This document shows positions 1 to 5,920 of a stretch of DNA of 5,920 nt, one piece after another. The position numbers were made by a program, and so were the translations under genes. The notes under the pieces were generated by a model. It had not been told where the DNA came from. It was given only the letters and a program-made list of their open reading frames with translations, and ran no database searches. Every line of letters starts with the position of its first letter. The first letter of the stretch is position 1. Origin of the DNA: Pseudomonadota bacterium (GTDB lineage: Bacteria; Pseudomonadota; Gammaproteobacteria; Steroidobacterales; Steroidobacteraceae); assembly GCA_021850555.1 (NCBI GenBank), contig JAJZLX010000437.1, positions 1 to 5,920 on the forward strand, read 5' to 3'.

Positions 1-771
1 GAAACGCTGGGTCACAGCCTCATGACCCAGTTCGAGGGTCTCGCATATCGCTCGATCACTTTGCCATTTGTGTCGAGCCTTGACAAGGCCGAGGAGGCCG
101 CGCGGCGTATCGACCGCGCCGCGGTCGAGGACGGGATGCGCCCGATCGTCTTCAGCACCATGGTGCAGGATGAGCTGCGCAAGGTGGTGCAGCGCTCGAA
201 CGGCCTGTGCCTGGATTTCTTCGCCGCGTTCGTCGGCCCCCTGGAGCGGGAACTCGACACCCGCTCGACCCACCGCACCGGCCGGGCGCACGGGATCGCC
301 GACCTGGCGGTCTACACGGCCCGCATCAACGCCACCAACTTCGCGCTCGCCAATGATGACGGCACGGGTGGCGATTACGCGCACGCGGATGTCATCCTGA
401 TCGGCGTGTCCCGCTCCGGCAAGACGCCGACCTGTCTGTACATGGCGCTGCAGTACGGGGTATTCGCGGCCAACTACCCGCTCACCGAGGAGGACCTCGA
501 ATCCGGCCGTCTGCCGCAGCGTCTCGAGCCGTATCGAGGCAAGCTGTATGCGCTCACCATCAAGCCCGAGCGGCTGCAGCAGATCCGCAACGAGCGCCGG
601 CCGCAGAGCCGGTACGCCTCGCCGCAGCAGGTGCGCTACGAGCTGCGGGCCGCCGAGGCTTTGTTCGCCCGGCACGGCGTCCCCTTGCTCGATACCACGG
701 AGTGCTCCATCGAGGAAATCGCCAGCCGCATTCTCAACACCACGGGCATCGAGCGGCGGCTGCGTCCGTGA
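1..771 (+). CDS. ppsR: PpsR, phosphoenolpyruvate synthase regulatory kinase/pyrophosphorylase (5' end outside window)
   Basis: Regulator that inactivates PEP synthase by ADP-dependent phosphorylation of a threonine and reactivates it by phosphate-dependent dephosphorylation (known for the DUF299/PpsR family); cytosolic, controlling pyruvate-to-PEP flux. The P-loop-like motif GVSRSGKTPT (bases 403-432) is the family hallmark. It follows an R-T-G-R-A-H stretch and the segment ARINATNFALANDDG, and the family C-terminal pattern RNERRPQSRYAS and EEIASRIL is also present. The frame is open from base 1. The codons before the ATG at 22 read ETLGHSL and align with the conserved AEVLGHAV region of E. 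coli PpsR as I recall it, so the ATG at 22 is internal and roughly 20 N-terminal residues lie before the window. The 256 codons seen plus these match the usual length of about 270-280. The stop is TGA at 769-771. In many proteobacteria the target gene ppsA is adjacent, so it may lie just outside the left edge. Confidence 0.95.
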   Translation, partial: ETLGHSLMTQFEGLAYRSITLPFVSSLDKAEEAARRIDRAAVEDGMRPIVFSTMVQDELRKVVQRSNGLCLDFFAAFVGPLERELDTRSTHRTGRAHGIADLAVYTARINATNFALANDDGTGGDYAHADVILIGVSRSGKTPTCLYMALQYGVFAANYPLTEEDLESGRLPQRLEPYRGKLYALTIKPERLQQIRNERRPQSRYASPQQVRYELRAAEALFARHGVPLLDTTECSIEEIASRILNTTGIERRLRP

Positions 772-783
772 TACAGGCGCTGC

Positions 784-830
784 CTTGCACGAAATTTGCA
801 AGCGTAATTCCTCGCCACGGCGACTTGCAC
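784..830. repeat. Three CTTGCA motifs between ppsR and the DUF1249 gene
   Basis: CTTGCAC occurs at 784-790 and again at 824-830, a direct repeat with a 40-bp period. Between them TGCAAG at 797-802 is the inverse of the first copy, forming a perfect 6-bp stem with a 7-base loop (790-796). The last copy contains the TTGCAC that I propose as a -35 element. The hairpin has no following T run, so a rho-independent terminator for ppsR is not convincing. An operator is possible, but six bases recurring in a short span can be chance. Confidence 0.3.
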
Positions 831-852
831 TGTCACCGCCCTCGGTTATAGT
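825..852 (+). promoter_or_regulatory. Candidate sigma70-type promoter of the DUF1249 gene
   Basis: TTGCAC at 825-830, a 16-bp spacer, then TATAGT at 847-852 (five of six matches to TATAAT). The hexamer is AT-rich within otherwise GC-rich DNA. Transcription would be expected to begin about 7-8 bases after the -10, which is the A of the ATG at 860, so the transcript would have essentially no leader. The -35 match is only moderate. Confidence 0.5.
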
Positions 853-859
853 CGAGGTG

Positions 860-1312
860 ATGCTCAATGACACACTGACGAGGGTCTCCTGGCGCGCGCG
901 GCCGCGCAGCTTCGTCGCGCTCATGGGACTGTACGAGAGCAATTTCATCCGTCTGGCCCGGCTGGCGGGAGATCTCGAGCGCCTCAGCGGCACGCACCAT
1001 TCGCGCGTCGAGGGTGATTGCGACCTGCTGCTCGCCGTCACGGAGCGCTCACCTTACACCAGCCTCGTCGAGCTGACTTACCTCATCCCCGGCGAGGCCG
1101 GTCCGGTGCACTGTCCGGATATGCACCTGCGGATTTATCACGACGCCCGCCTGGTCGAGGCCGGGGACTGGGCGGGGAGCCAGGGCGTTTCCCGGACGGG
1201 CGCGGGTGTCGCAGAGCGTGAACTGGATCAGCGTTGGACCCGCAATATGATGTTAAACAAATGGCTGGAGTATTGCGCGGAGCGGGGGCACCGCTTTTCG
1301 GCGACCGCCTGA
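860..1312 (+). CDS. yqiB: DUF1249 (YqiB-family) protein of unknown function
   Basis: A 150-residue soluble protein of the DUF1249 family; its biochemical role is unknown. It aligns with what I recall of E. coli YqiB along its length: an N-terminal MGLYESNFIRL (residues 22-32), the central RSPYTSLVEL (63-72), RIYHDARLVE (91-100), and a C-terminal WLEYCAERGH. No signal peptide or membrane segment is visible. The frame stays open upstream to 548, but that part overlaps ppsR in another frame and is not homologous. The ATG at 860 was chosen because it leaves a short N-terminus like the family's and sits 7 bases after a TATAGT. GAGGTG at 854-859 looks like a Shine-Dalgarno sequence but abuts the ATG, too close to work normally. 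In E. coli yqiB lies with nudF and cpdA; here it follows ppsR, so that grouping is not conserved. A rare TTA codon occurs near 1251. Confidence 0.87.
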   Translation: MLNDTLTRVSWRARPRSFVALMGLYESNFIRLARLAGDLERLSGTHHSRVEGDCDLLLAVTERSPYTSLVELTYLIPGEAGPVHCPDMHLRIYHDARLVEAGDWAGSQGVSRTGAGVAERELDQRWTRNMMLNKWLEYCAERGHRFSATA

Positions 1313-1344
1313 TGTGATGCGGGGCGGCGCCTGCCGCACCCCTC

Positions 1345-2397
1345 ATGAAGGCATTTCGACAGCTCGGCTTTCTCAAGCTCTCTCTCGGACACGAGTCCGC
1401 CCCCGAAGACCATCGGGTCCTTGCGCTTTTCCGCAATCGGGCGGAGCTCAAGAAGGCCTACGGCGACCTGCGCGAAGAAATCGACCGGCTCAAGGACCGG
1501 ATCAAGCAGCAGGAAGGCGTGACGCGGCGGGTGCAGGATGTTCTAGGCGCCCTGGAGAGCCGTCTGGGCCTGGGCGAGACCGCCTACCCTGCGCTGGTGT
1601 TCTATCAGCTTCGGCGCCTGTGGCAGTGCGGTCACGAGCACCTCGGACGCTTCTGCGCCGATCTCACCCTCCAGCAGGACGAGCGCGAGCAGCGCCAGCA
1701 TCTGGCGGAGCACAACCGACGCCAGTTCGCCAAGAGGCGGGCCGCCGAGCACCAGCTGCGCATGGCACGGCAGCTGGCTGACCACGAGCGCGAGCGGTTG
1801 CTGCAGCTCGAGCGGCAGCACGCTCGGCTGCACCGCATCTGGCAATTTTTCAAGCGTCGCGCGCTGGAGCAGCCGATCGCACATGCCCGCGCGGGGGCGG
1901 CCGCCGCTGAAGTTGCGCTCGCAGCCGCCGCTCAGGCGCTCTCGGACGTAGCGGCTGAGCCGATACCGGAGTTCCCGGGACTGTCCCTCGAGGGGCGCCG
2001 GGCAATCAACCTCGCGGTCATCGCCTATGCGGAAGTGTTGTGCCTGAAGCTCGCGCCGATGCCGCTGCTCGTCATGCGGGCGCGCGAGGCGGCTTCGCAC
2101 CGTGAGGTGATCGACGCATATGGCTCTCGGAGCGAGTGCGAGTCGCTGATGAGCCAGATCGAGCGGGCCGAGGCGCGCTTGAGGCCGCATGCGAGCCTGA
2201 GCCGGGAAATCAAGCTGCGCACCGAGCGGTTGCGCCCGCTGGCGCGGTACCGCGATGCCGGGGAAGACGCCATTCCCATGACCGAGTTTCTCGCCTCGGA
2301 CACCGATGCCGCCGTCACCGGGGCAGGGCCCATGGCGGGTGTTCCCAACGTGCTGGCCGAGAACACGTGGGACATCCACAGCATCCTGCTGCGATGA
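1345..2397 (+). CDS. Coiled-coil protein of unknown function
   Basis: I do not recognise this 350-residue protein. No signal peptide or transmembrane helix is evident, so it is probably cytosolic. Residues about 31-70 and 101-163 are rich in E, K, R and Q with heptad-like spacing and read as two coiled-coil segments, separated by a more hydrophobic stretch (79-100, with YPALVFYQLRRLW). Residues 183-205 are an alanine-rich helix, and 218-247 (AINLAVIAYAEVLCLKLAPM) form the most hydrophobic part. A third charged helical stretch spans about 262-300. The C-terminus ends in TWDIHSILLR. The start is the first ATG after an in-frame TGA at 1315-1317, 32 bases after the DUF1249 stop. No clear Shine-Dalgarno sequence precedes it, so co-transcription with DUF1249 is likely but the exact start is uncertain. 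The frame has strong GC-rich third positions and almost no TTA, CTA or TCA codons, supporting real coding. Confidence 0.8.
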   Translation: MKAFRQLGFLKLSLGHESAPEDHRVLALFRNRAELKKAYGDLREEIDRLKDRIKQQEGVTRRVQDVLGALESRLGLGETAYPALVFYQLRRLWQCGHEHLGRFCADLTLQQDEREQRQHLAEHNRRQFAKRRAAEHQLRMARQLADHERERLLQLERQHARLHRIWQFFKRRALEQPIAHARAGAAAAEVALAAAAQALSDVAAEPIPEFPGLSLEGRRAINLAVIAYAEVLCLKLAPMPLLVMRAREAASHREVIDAYGSRSECESLMSQIERAEARLRPHASLSREIKLRTERLRPLARYRDAGEDAIPMTEFLASDTDAAVTGAGPMAGVPNVLAENTWDIHSILLR

Positions 2398-2418
2398 ATG
2401 AGATTGCCCGCTCCGGCG

Positions 2419-2436
2419 GCCGCGTTCCCTTGCGGC
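2419..2436. terminator. Weak hairpin between convergent genes
   Basis: GCCGCG (2419-2424) pairs with TGCGGC (2431-2436) around a TTCCCT loop: five Watson-Crick pairs and one G-T pair. It lies in the 43-bp gap between the stop of the coiled-coil gene and the stop of prc, where a bidirectional terminator would be expected. No T run follows on either strand, so intrinsic termination is doubtful. Confidence 0.25.
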
Positions 2437-2440
2437 GACC

Positions 2441-4582
2441 CTAACTCCGTCCGGTCAGAGCGGCGGTCTGAGCGGTCTGCTCGGGCGGCAGACGCCCGTG
2501 ATCGAGGCGGATCATATCGACCATGATGTCTCCGGCCTGGTCGAGGACGACGTCGGGAATCTTGTCCTGCTTGCCGCCGATCTCCTTCGCGCTTTTGAGC
2601 GGCGGCAAGCCCAGGGCCGCCCGCCGCCTGTTGTCGAGCGCGAGCAACTCGGCGTTGTCACGGGTGCGCTCGGCGCGCCGCTTGGCGAGGTTGAGGGAGA
2701 CCGTCTGCTGCGCCTCCATCGCATCAATATCCTTGATGTCCCCGACGAGCCACGCGTAGTTGGGATCGCGTTTTGCCCGGGCCGCCTCTTCGGCATCGAG
2801 CTGCGCGATCGAGGGCACCGGCGCCGAGTAGCTCGTGGACAGCTGGAAGGGCACCCCGCCGATGCGGTCGTACGGCAGGGATCGCCACAGGTCCGCCTCG
2901 CCGACCTGCTTCGGGTTGATGGGCGAGGGCAGCACTACGTTCGGGATCACTCCGCGATGCTGCGTGCTCTGACCCGTGATGCGGTAGAACTTGCCGATGG
3001 TGACCGTCAACTGTCCCTCGACCGGCTTGCGGCTCCAGCTGTCGAGCGGGATGAGGTTTTGCACCGTGCCCTTGCCGAAGGTGTTCTGGCCGATGATGAG
3101 ACCGCGGTGATAGTCCTGGATGGCGCCGGCGAAGATCTCGGAGGCCGAGGCGCTGTAGCGGTTGACGAGCACCGCGAGCGGGCCGGTGTAGGCCGGAACT
3201 TTCTCCGGGTCGTCGAGCACCTCGATCCTGCCGGTGCGGTCGCGCAGCTGCACCACGGGGCCGTGCTTGATGAACAGGCCCGTCAGCGCGAGCGCCTCGG
3301 GCAGGTACCCGCCGCCGTCGTCGCGCAGATCGAGGATGAGGCCGTTGATGTGCTGCTGCTCGAGCTTGCGCAGCAGCCGCAGCACATCGCGGGTGGTGCT
3401 GCGGTAATTCGGATCGCCGGCGTTCTCCGCCGCGACATCCTCGTAGAAGCTCGGAACGTTGATGACACCGATCCGATAGGTGCGGCCGTCACGGTGGAGG
3501 ACCTTGAGCTTGCTGTGGGCCTCCTGCGCTTTGAGCGTGATCTTGTGGCGGACGAATGTCAGGAGTTCCTCCTTCGCGCCGGGGTGCGCCCCCGCGGGCA
3601 GGATCTGCAGGCGCACCGTGGTGCCGGCCTTGCCGCGGATCAGCTGTACCACGTCATCCAGCCGCCAGCCGACCACGTCGGTGATCGGGCCGTGCCTGCC
3701 CTGGCCCACGCCCGTGATGCGGTCTTCGGGCTTGAGCGTTCCGGCCACGGCCGCGGGCCCTCCCGGGATGATGTTCATCACCGTGACGTAGTTGCCGACG
3801 AGCTGCAGCGAGGCGCCGATGCCCTGGTAGTTGAGGCTCATCTCGATGCTGTATTCCTCGGAGTTCATGGGCGAGAAATACGTGCTGTGCGGGTCGTAGG
3901 TACGTGCGTAGGCGTTCATCACGTCTTCGAACACGTCCTCCGGGCTGATCTGATCGACACGCCGGATCACAGTCTCGTAGCGCGCCCGCAGGATCTTTGC
4001 CGCTTGCGGCCAGGTCTTGCCGGCGAGCATCAGGGACAACACATCGTTCGTGACGCGCTTTTTCCAGAGCGCGTTCATCGCCGCCTCGTTGGCCGGCCAC
4101 GGCGCGTGCGCGCGGTTGAAGTCATAAGTGGCGTTGGTGGTGAGGTCGGGCTCTTTCGCGAGCAGCCGGATGGCGTAATCCATGCGCTGTCGGTTGCGCT
4201 GTTTGAAGCGCTGAAAGATGAGGAAGGCCGGATCGAGCCGGCCGGCTTCGATCAGGTTCGCGAAGGAATTGCGGTACTGCGAGAGCTGGCGCACATCGCT
4301 GGCCAGAAAATACTCGTGATCAGGGTCGAGGAAGTGCAGGTAGTGACCGAATGCAAGCTGCGAGAAGTGGCTGTCGATCGGCAGCTGGCGATACTCGGTC
4401 TCCTTCAGGATCCGTGTGATCTTGCGCGCGATGTCGCGCTGCTGGGCCGTCGGGGCGATCGCCCCCGGCGGCAGGATCGAGGCGCGGGCGGGAGCGCGCT
4501 GCAGAATGAGCGCGGCGGCGAGCGCGAGCAGAACCATGGCAATGACGAGCCAGCCGAGAGGGTGGCGCAGGGACTTGGTCAT
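2441..4582 (-). CDS. prc: Prc/Tsp carboxy-terminal processing protease (S41 family)
   Basis: Periplasmic serine protease that recognises nonpolar C-termini and trims or degrades envelope proteins (known for E. coli Prc, which works with the lipoprotein adaptor NlpI). It has 713 residues, against about 680 in E. coli. Order of parts: a hydrophobic N-terminal segment (11-27) with a possible signal-peptidase site A-R-A|S at 34/35; an N-terminal helical domain (about 45-235); a PDZ domain (about 243-330, with NYQGIGASL); the S41 catalytic domain (about 365-555) with LILDLRDDGGGYLPEA; and a lysine- and arginine-containing C-terminal DUF3340-type region (about 570-700). By spacing against E. coli S430/D441/K455, the catalytic residues are S479 (in SASASE), D490 and K504 (in FGKGTVQ), all present, so it should be active. 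The ATG at 4582 gives a proper signal sequence, though only CTCAAG precedes it and no good ribosome site is visible. It follows the two-helix membrane gene by 73 bp on the same strand. Confidence 0.97.
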   Translation of the reverse strand: MTKSLRHPLGWLVIAMVLLALAAALILQRAPARASILPPGAIAPTAQQRDIARKITRILKETEYRQLPIDSHFSQLAFGHYLHFLDPDHEYFLASDVRQLSQYRNSFANLIEAGRLDPAFLIFQRFKQRNRQRMDYAIRLLAKEPDLTTNATYDFNRAHAPWPANEAAMNALWKKRVTNDVLSLMLAGKTWPQAAKILRARYETVIRRVDQISPEDVFEDVMNAYARTYDPHSTYFSPMNSEEYSIEMSLNYQGIGASLQLVGNYVTVMNIIPGGPAAVAGTLKPEDRITGVGQGRHGPITDVVGWRLDDVVQLIRGKAGTTVRLQILPAGAHPGAKEELLTFVRHKITLKAQEAHSKLKVLHRDGRTYRIGVINVPSFYEDVAAENAGDPNYRSTTRDVLRLLRKLEQQHINGLILDLRDDGGGYLPEALALTGLFIKHGPVVQLRDRTGRIEVLDDPEKVPAYTGPLAVLVNRYSASASEIFAGAIQDYHRGLIIGQNTFGKGTVQNLIPLDSWSRKPVEGQLTVTIGKFYRITGQSTQHRGVIPNVVLPSPINPKQVGEADLWRSLPYDRIGGVPFQLSTSYSAPVPSIAQLDAEEAARAKRDPNYAWLVGDIKDIDAMEAQQTVSLNLAKRRAERTRDNAELLALDNRRRAALGLPPLKSAKEIGGKQDKIPDVVLDQAGDIMVDMIRLDHGRLPPEQTAQTAALTGRS

Positions 4583-4655
4583 CTTGAGTAAACTTGCGGC
4601 AGTCCGTGGGGCATCAAGGTCGGGATCAGGGGATGAGTGAGGGCTTGGCCTGGCT

Positions 4656-4976
4656 TCAGTCGCGGGGGAAGTGTCGGATCAGCGCCAGCCACAGCCGGAT
4701 GGCGCTGAGCAGCAGCACCGGCCCGATGGCGACGATCCAGTAGCCCGGAGAGCCCCGGAACAGCCCCGCGAAATAGTCTGCGAACAGCGTCAACGGACCG
4801 TAGCCGGGACCGGTGTCACCGTGCGTATAAGGCCCCAGCGTCCAATGCCCCGCCATCCAGATGAGGAAGGGGATGACCGCCAGGCCGAACGCCAGTGCGC
4901 CACCGACCAGCAGCAGCTCCCGTCGGGCGCGGGCTGAGCCGGCAGAGTGGGGGGGCGAATCGGTACGTGAATTCAT
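4656..4976 (-). CDS. Small two-helix inner-membrane protein, unknown function
   Basis: A 106-residue protein I do not recognise. After a short basic N-terminus (ARARR, 15-19) come a first hydrophobic helix (about 21-43, LLLVGGALAFGLAVIPFLIW), a glycine- and aromatic-rich loop (44-78, including GPYTHGDTGPGYGP), and a second helix (about 79-100, YWIVAIGPVLLLSAIRLW), ending in a basic tail. By the positive-inside rule both ends should be cytoplasmic and the loop periplasmic. The frame continues upstream to an ATG at 5039 and one at 5318, but the latter would run into the dehydrogenase gene. The ATG at 4976 was chosen because the extra residues add no membrane or signal feature and because TGC-TACACT lies just before it. 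The stop is 73 bp before the prc ATG on the same strand, so the two may be co-transcribed, placing the loop in the same compartment as Prc. A functional link is inference only. Confidence 0.7.
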   Translation of the reverse strand: MNSRTDSPPHSAGSARARRELLLVGGALAFGLAVIPFLIWMAGHWTLGPYTHGDTGPGYGPLTLFADYFAGLFRGSPGYWIVAIGPVLLLSAIRLWLALIRHFPRD

Positions 4977-4983
4977 GAACGCC

Positions 4984-4992
4984 AGTGTAGCA
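4984..4992 (-). promoter_or_regulatory. Candidate extended -10 promoter of the two-helix membrane gene
   Basis: Read on the - strand, TGC followed by TACACT (hexamer 4989-4984) is an extended -10 pattern, 7 bases before the ATG at 4976. No good -35 is present at 16-18 bp, but an extended -10 can partly compensate. The predicted start of transcription falls on or next to the start codon. Confidence 0.4.
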
Positions 4993-5051
4993 GGCCCGTC
5001 CAGCCTATGGGCTGCGTGCCGCCCCTTGAATCGGGCCATTCCGGGAGCATA

Positions 5052-5080
5052 GCGGGCCCGCGGGGCAAGCCAGAGGCTTG
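5052..5080. repeat. Inverted repeats in the divergent intergenic region
   Basis: GCGGGCCCGC at 5052-5061 is a perfect 10-bp palindrome. Directly after it CAAGCC (5066-5071) and GGCTTG (5075-5080) form a perfect inverted repeat around AGA. They sit in the 193-bp region between the two-helix membrane gene and the dehydrogenase gene, where a regulator controlling both could bind. GC-rich DNA makes short palindromes common, so this is only suggestive. Otherwise the region 4977-5169 shows only the two candidate promoters and an AT-rich patch at 5141-5148. Confidence 0.3.
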
Positions 5081-5134
5081 GCGGAGGCACATCGGCAGAG
5101 AATAAGGCGGGCGTCCGGCCGCAGAAGTTCCACA

Positions 5135-5162
5135 TTCGCATGAATAAAGCGGCAGGCATAAT
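5135..5162 (+). promoter_or_regulatory. Candidate promoter of the dehydrogenase gene
   Basis: TTCGCA at 5135-5140 (four of six matches to TTGACA), a 16-bp spacer and CATAAT at 5157-5162 (five of six matches to TATAAT). The expected start of transcription is about 5169-5170, the A of the second of two in-frame ATGs. If correct, the first ATG at 5161 overlaps the -10 and is not used. Confidence 0.4.
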
Positions 5163-5169
5163 GGGGCCC

Positions 5170-5920
5170 ATGGACAAGATCAGAGCAGCTGTCATCGGCG
5201 TCGGGTACCTGGGCCGGTTCCATGCGCAGAAGTACGCCCAGTCCGCTCGATGCCAGCTCGTGGCCGTAGCGGACGCCCGCCAGGAGGCCCGAGAGACGGT
5301 AGCCGCGGAGGTCGGCACGCGCGCCGTGGCGGACTACCGGCAGCTTCTCGGTGAGGTCGATGCCGTGAGCATCGTCACGCCCACGCCGGCGCATTTCTCC
5401 ATCGCCCGGGATTTCCTCACCGCCGGCGCTCATGTCCTGGTCGAAAAGCCGATCACCGAGACCCCCCGCGAGGCACGCGAGCTGATCGAGCTTGCCGCGG
5501 CGGGCGGGCGTACCCTGCAGGTGGGGCACCTGGAGCGGTTCAACTCGGCGATCTTGGCTGCGGAGCCGCATCTGCGCGCGCCCCGCTTCGTCGAATGTCA
5601 CCGCCTGGCGCCCTACAAGGAGCGCGGCACCGACGTCAACGTGGTGCTGGATCTCATGATCCACGACATCGATCTGGTCCAGACCATCGTCGGGGCGCCG
5701 GTGCTGACCATCGATGCGGTCGGCACGCCGGTATTCTCGGACGCGATCGACATCGCCAATGCCCGCATCCGTTTCGCCAACGGCTGCGTGGTGAATGCCA
5801 CCGCGAGCCGCGTCAGCCTCAGGATGGAGCGCAAAATGCGCATATTCGAAGACGATGCCTACCTCTCGCTCGATCTGCAGCAGAAGATCCTCACCCTCAT
5901 CCGCAAGCGCGAAGGCGCCG
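5170..5920 (+). CDS. Gfo/Idh/MocA-family NAD(P)-dependent oxidoreductase (3' end outside window)
   Basis: Probable sugar or nucleotide-sugar dehydrogenase. An N-terminal Rossmann fold carries the dinucleotide motif GVGYLG (residues 10-15) after the first strand (RAAVIGVG), and VDAVSIVTPTPAH precedes the family motif EKP (92-94), whose lysine is usually catalytic. The C-terminal domain begins near VGHLERFN (118-125) and includes LDLMIHDIDL (160-169), where D161, H165 and D168 match the family's D-x3-H-x2-D pattern. About 250 residues are seen; the family usually has 310-350, so some 60-100 are missing on the right. Two in-frame ATGs exist, 5161 and 5170. The second was chosen because residues MDKIRAAVIG give the usual short lead-in and CATAAT ends 7 bases before it. 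The GHLERFN and HDIDL combination resembles GnnA-type UDP-GlcNAc 3-dehydrogenases of lipid A synthesis, but the substrate cannot be set from this sequence. The gene is divergent from the prc group. Confidence 0.92.
   Translation, partial: MDKIRAAVIGVGYLGRFHAQKYAQSARCQLVAVADARQEARETVAAEVGTRAVADYRQLLGEVDAVSIVTPTPAHFSIARDFLTAGAHVLVEKPITETPREARELIELAAAGGRTLQVGHLERFNSAILAAEPHLRAPRFVECHRLAPYKERGTDVNVVLDLMIHDIDLVQTIVGAPVLTIDAVGTPVFSDAIDIANARIRFANGCVVNATASRVSLRMERKMRIFEDDAYLSLDLQQKILTLIRKREGA

Noticed and set aside
548..859. Upstream extension of the DUF1249 frame into ppsR
   Set aside because: The translation is serine-, arginine- and proline-rich shadow sequence; DUF1249 similarity begins only after the ATG at 860.
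1543..2379. 278-codon antisense frame over the coiled-coil gene
   Set aside because: Same codon-register effect; no recognisable motif, start signal or neighbour logic.
2498..4591. 697-codon open frame on the + strand covering almost all of prc
   Set aside because: It is in codon register with prc, so its stops would need TTA, CTA or TCA codons in prc, which are rare in GC-rich genes. Its predicted protein is a low-complexity D/V/R/E-rich sequence with no recognisable domain.
4587..4617. Possible promoter for prc (TTGATG and TTTACT on the - strand)
   Set aside because: The spacer is 19 bp, the hexamer matches are weak, and only four bases separate the -10 from the ATG, so transcription would begin inside the start codon.
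5005..5664. 219-codon antisense frame over the dehydrogenase gene
   Set aside because: In codon register with the dehydrogenase gene, which carries clear family motifs; the antisense product has none.
1..5920. Mobile elements, CRISPR arrays, tRNAs, defence or toxin-antitoxin genes
   Set aside because: No repeats of suitable length, no transposase or integrase motifs and no tRNA-like folds were seen; coding density and composition are even throughout.

Overview
The window is ordinary chromosomal core DNA from a high-GC bacterium, most likely a gammaproteobacterium of the Xanthomonadales/Nevskiales type. Three things point there: a DUF1249 (YqiB-family) protein, which is largely a gammaproteobacterial family; a long-form Prc/Tsp protease with a C-terminal DUF3340-type region; and a PpsR regulator. 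The taxonomic placement is inference from protein families and base composition. I see no mobile element, CRISPR array, tRNA, rRNA or defence system.

Layout. On the + strand, bases 1-2397 hold three genes: the 3' part of ppsR (start lies before the window), a DUF1249 protein (860-1312) and a coiled-coil protein of unknown function (1345-2397). They meet, across a 43-bp gap with a weak hairpin, a two-gene - strand group: a small two-helix membrane protein (4976-4656), then prc (4582-2441). A 193-bp divergent intergenic region separates that group from a + strand Gfo/Idh/MocA-family dehydrogenase (from 5170), which runs off the right edge.

How the genes work. PpsR controls phosphoenolpyruvate synthase, and so gluconeogenesis, by phosphorylating and dephosphorylating it. 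Prc is a periplasmic PDZ-protease that trims or degrades envelope proteins. The small membrane protein upstream of prc may be co-transcribed with it. The dehydrogenase resembles nucleotide-sugar dehydrogenases, possibly of the GnnA type used in lipid A or surface sugar synthesis. No single pathway links all six genes.

The most noteworthy signal is at the starts. Three genes (DUF1249, the two-helix protein and the dehydrogenase) each have a -10-like hexamer (TATAGT, TACACT, CATAAT) exactly 7 bases before the chosen ATG, with no properly spaced Shine-Dalgarno sequence. This suggests leaderless or nearly leaderless transcripts. I did not find a convincing new system; the coiled-coil protein and the two-helix protein are the only real unknowns.
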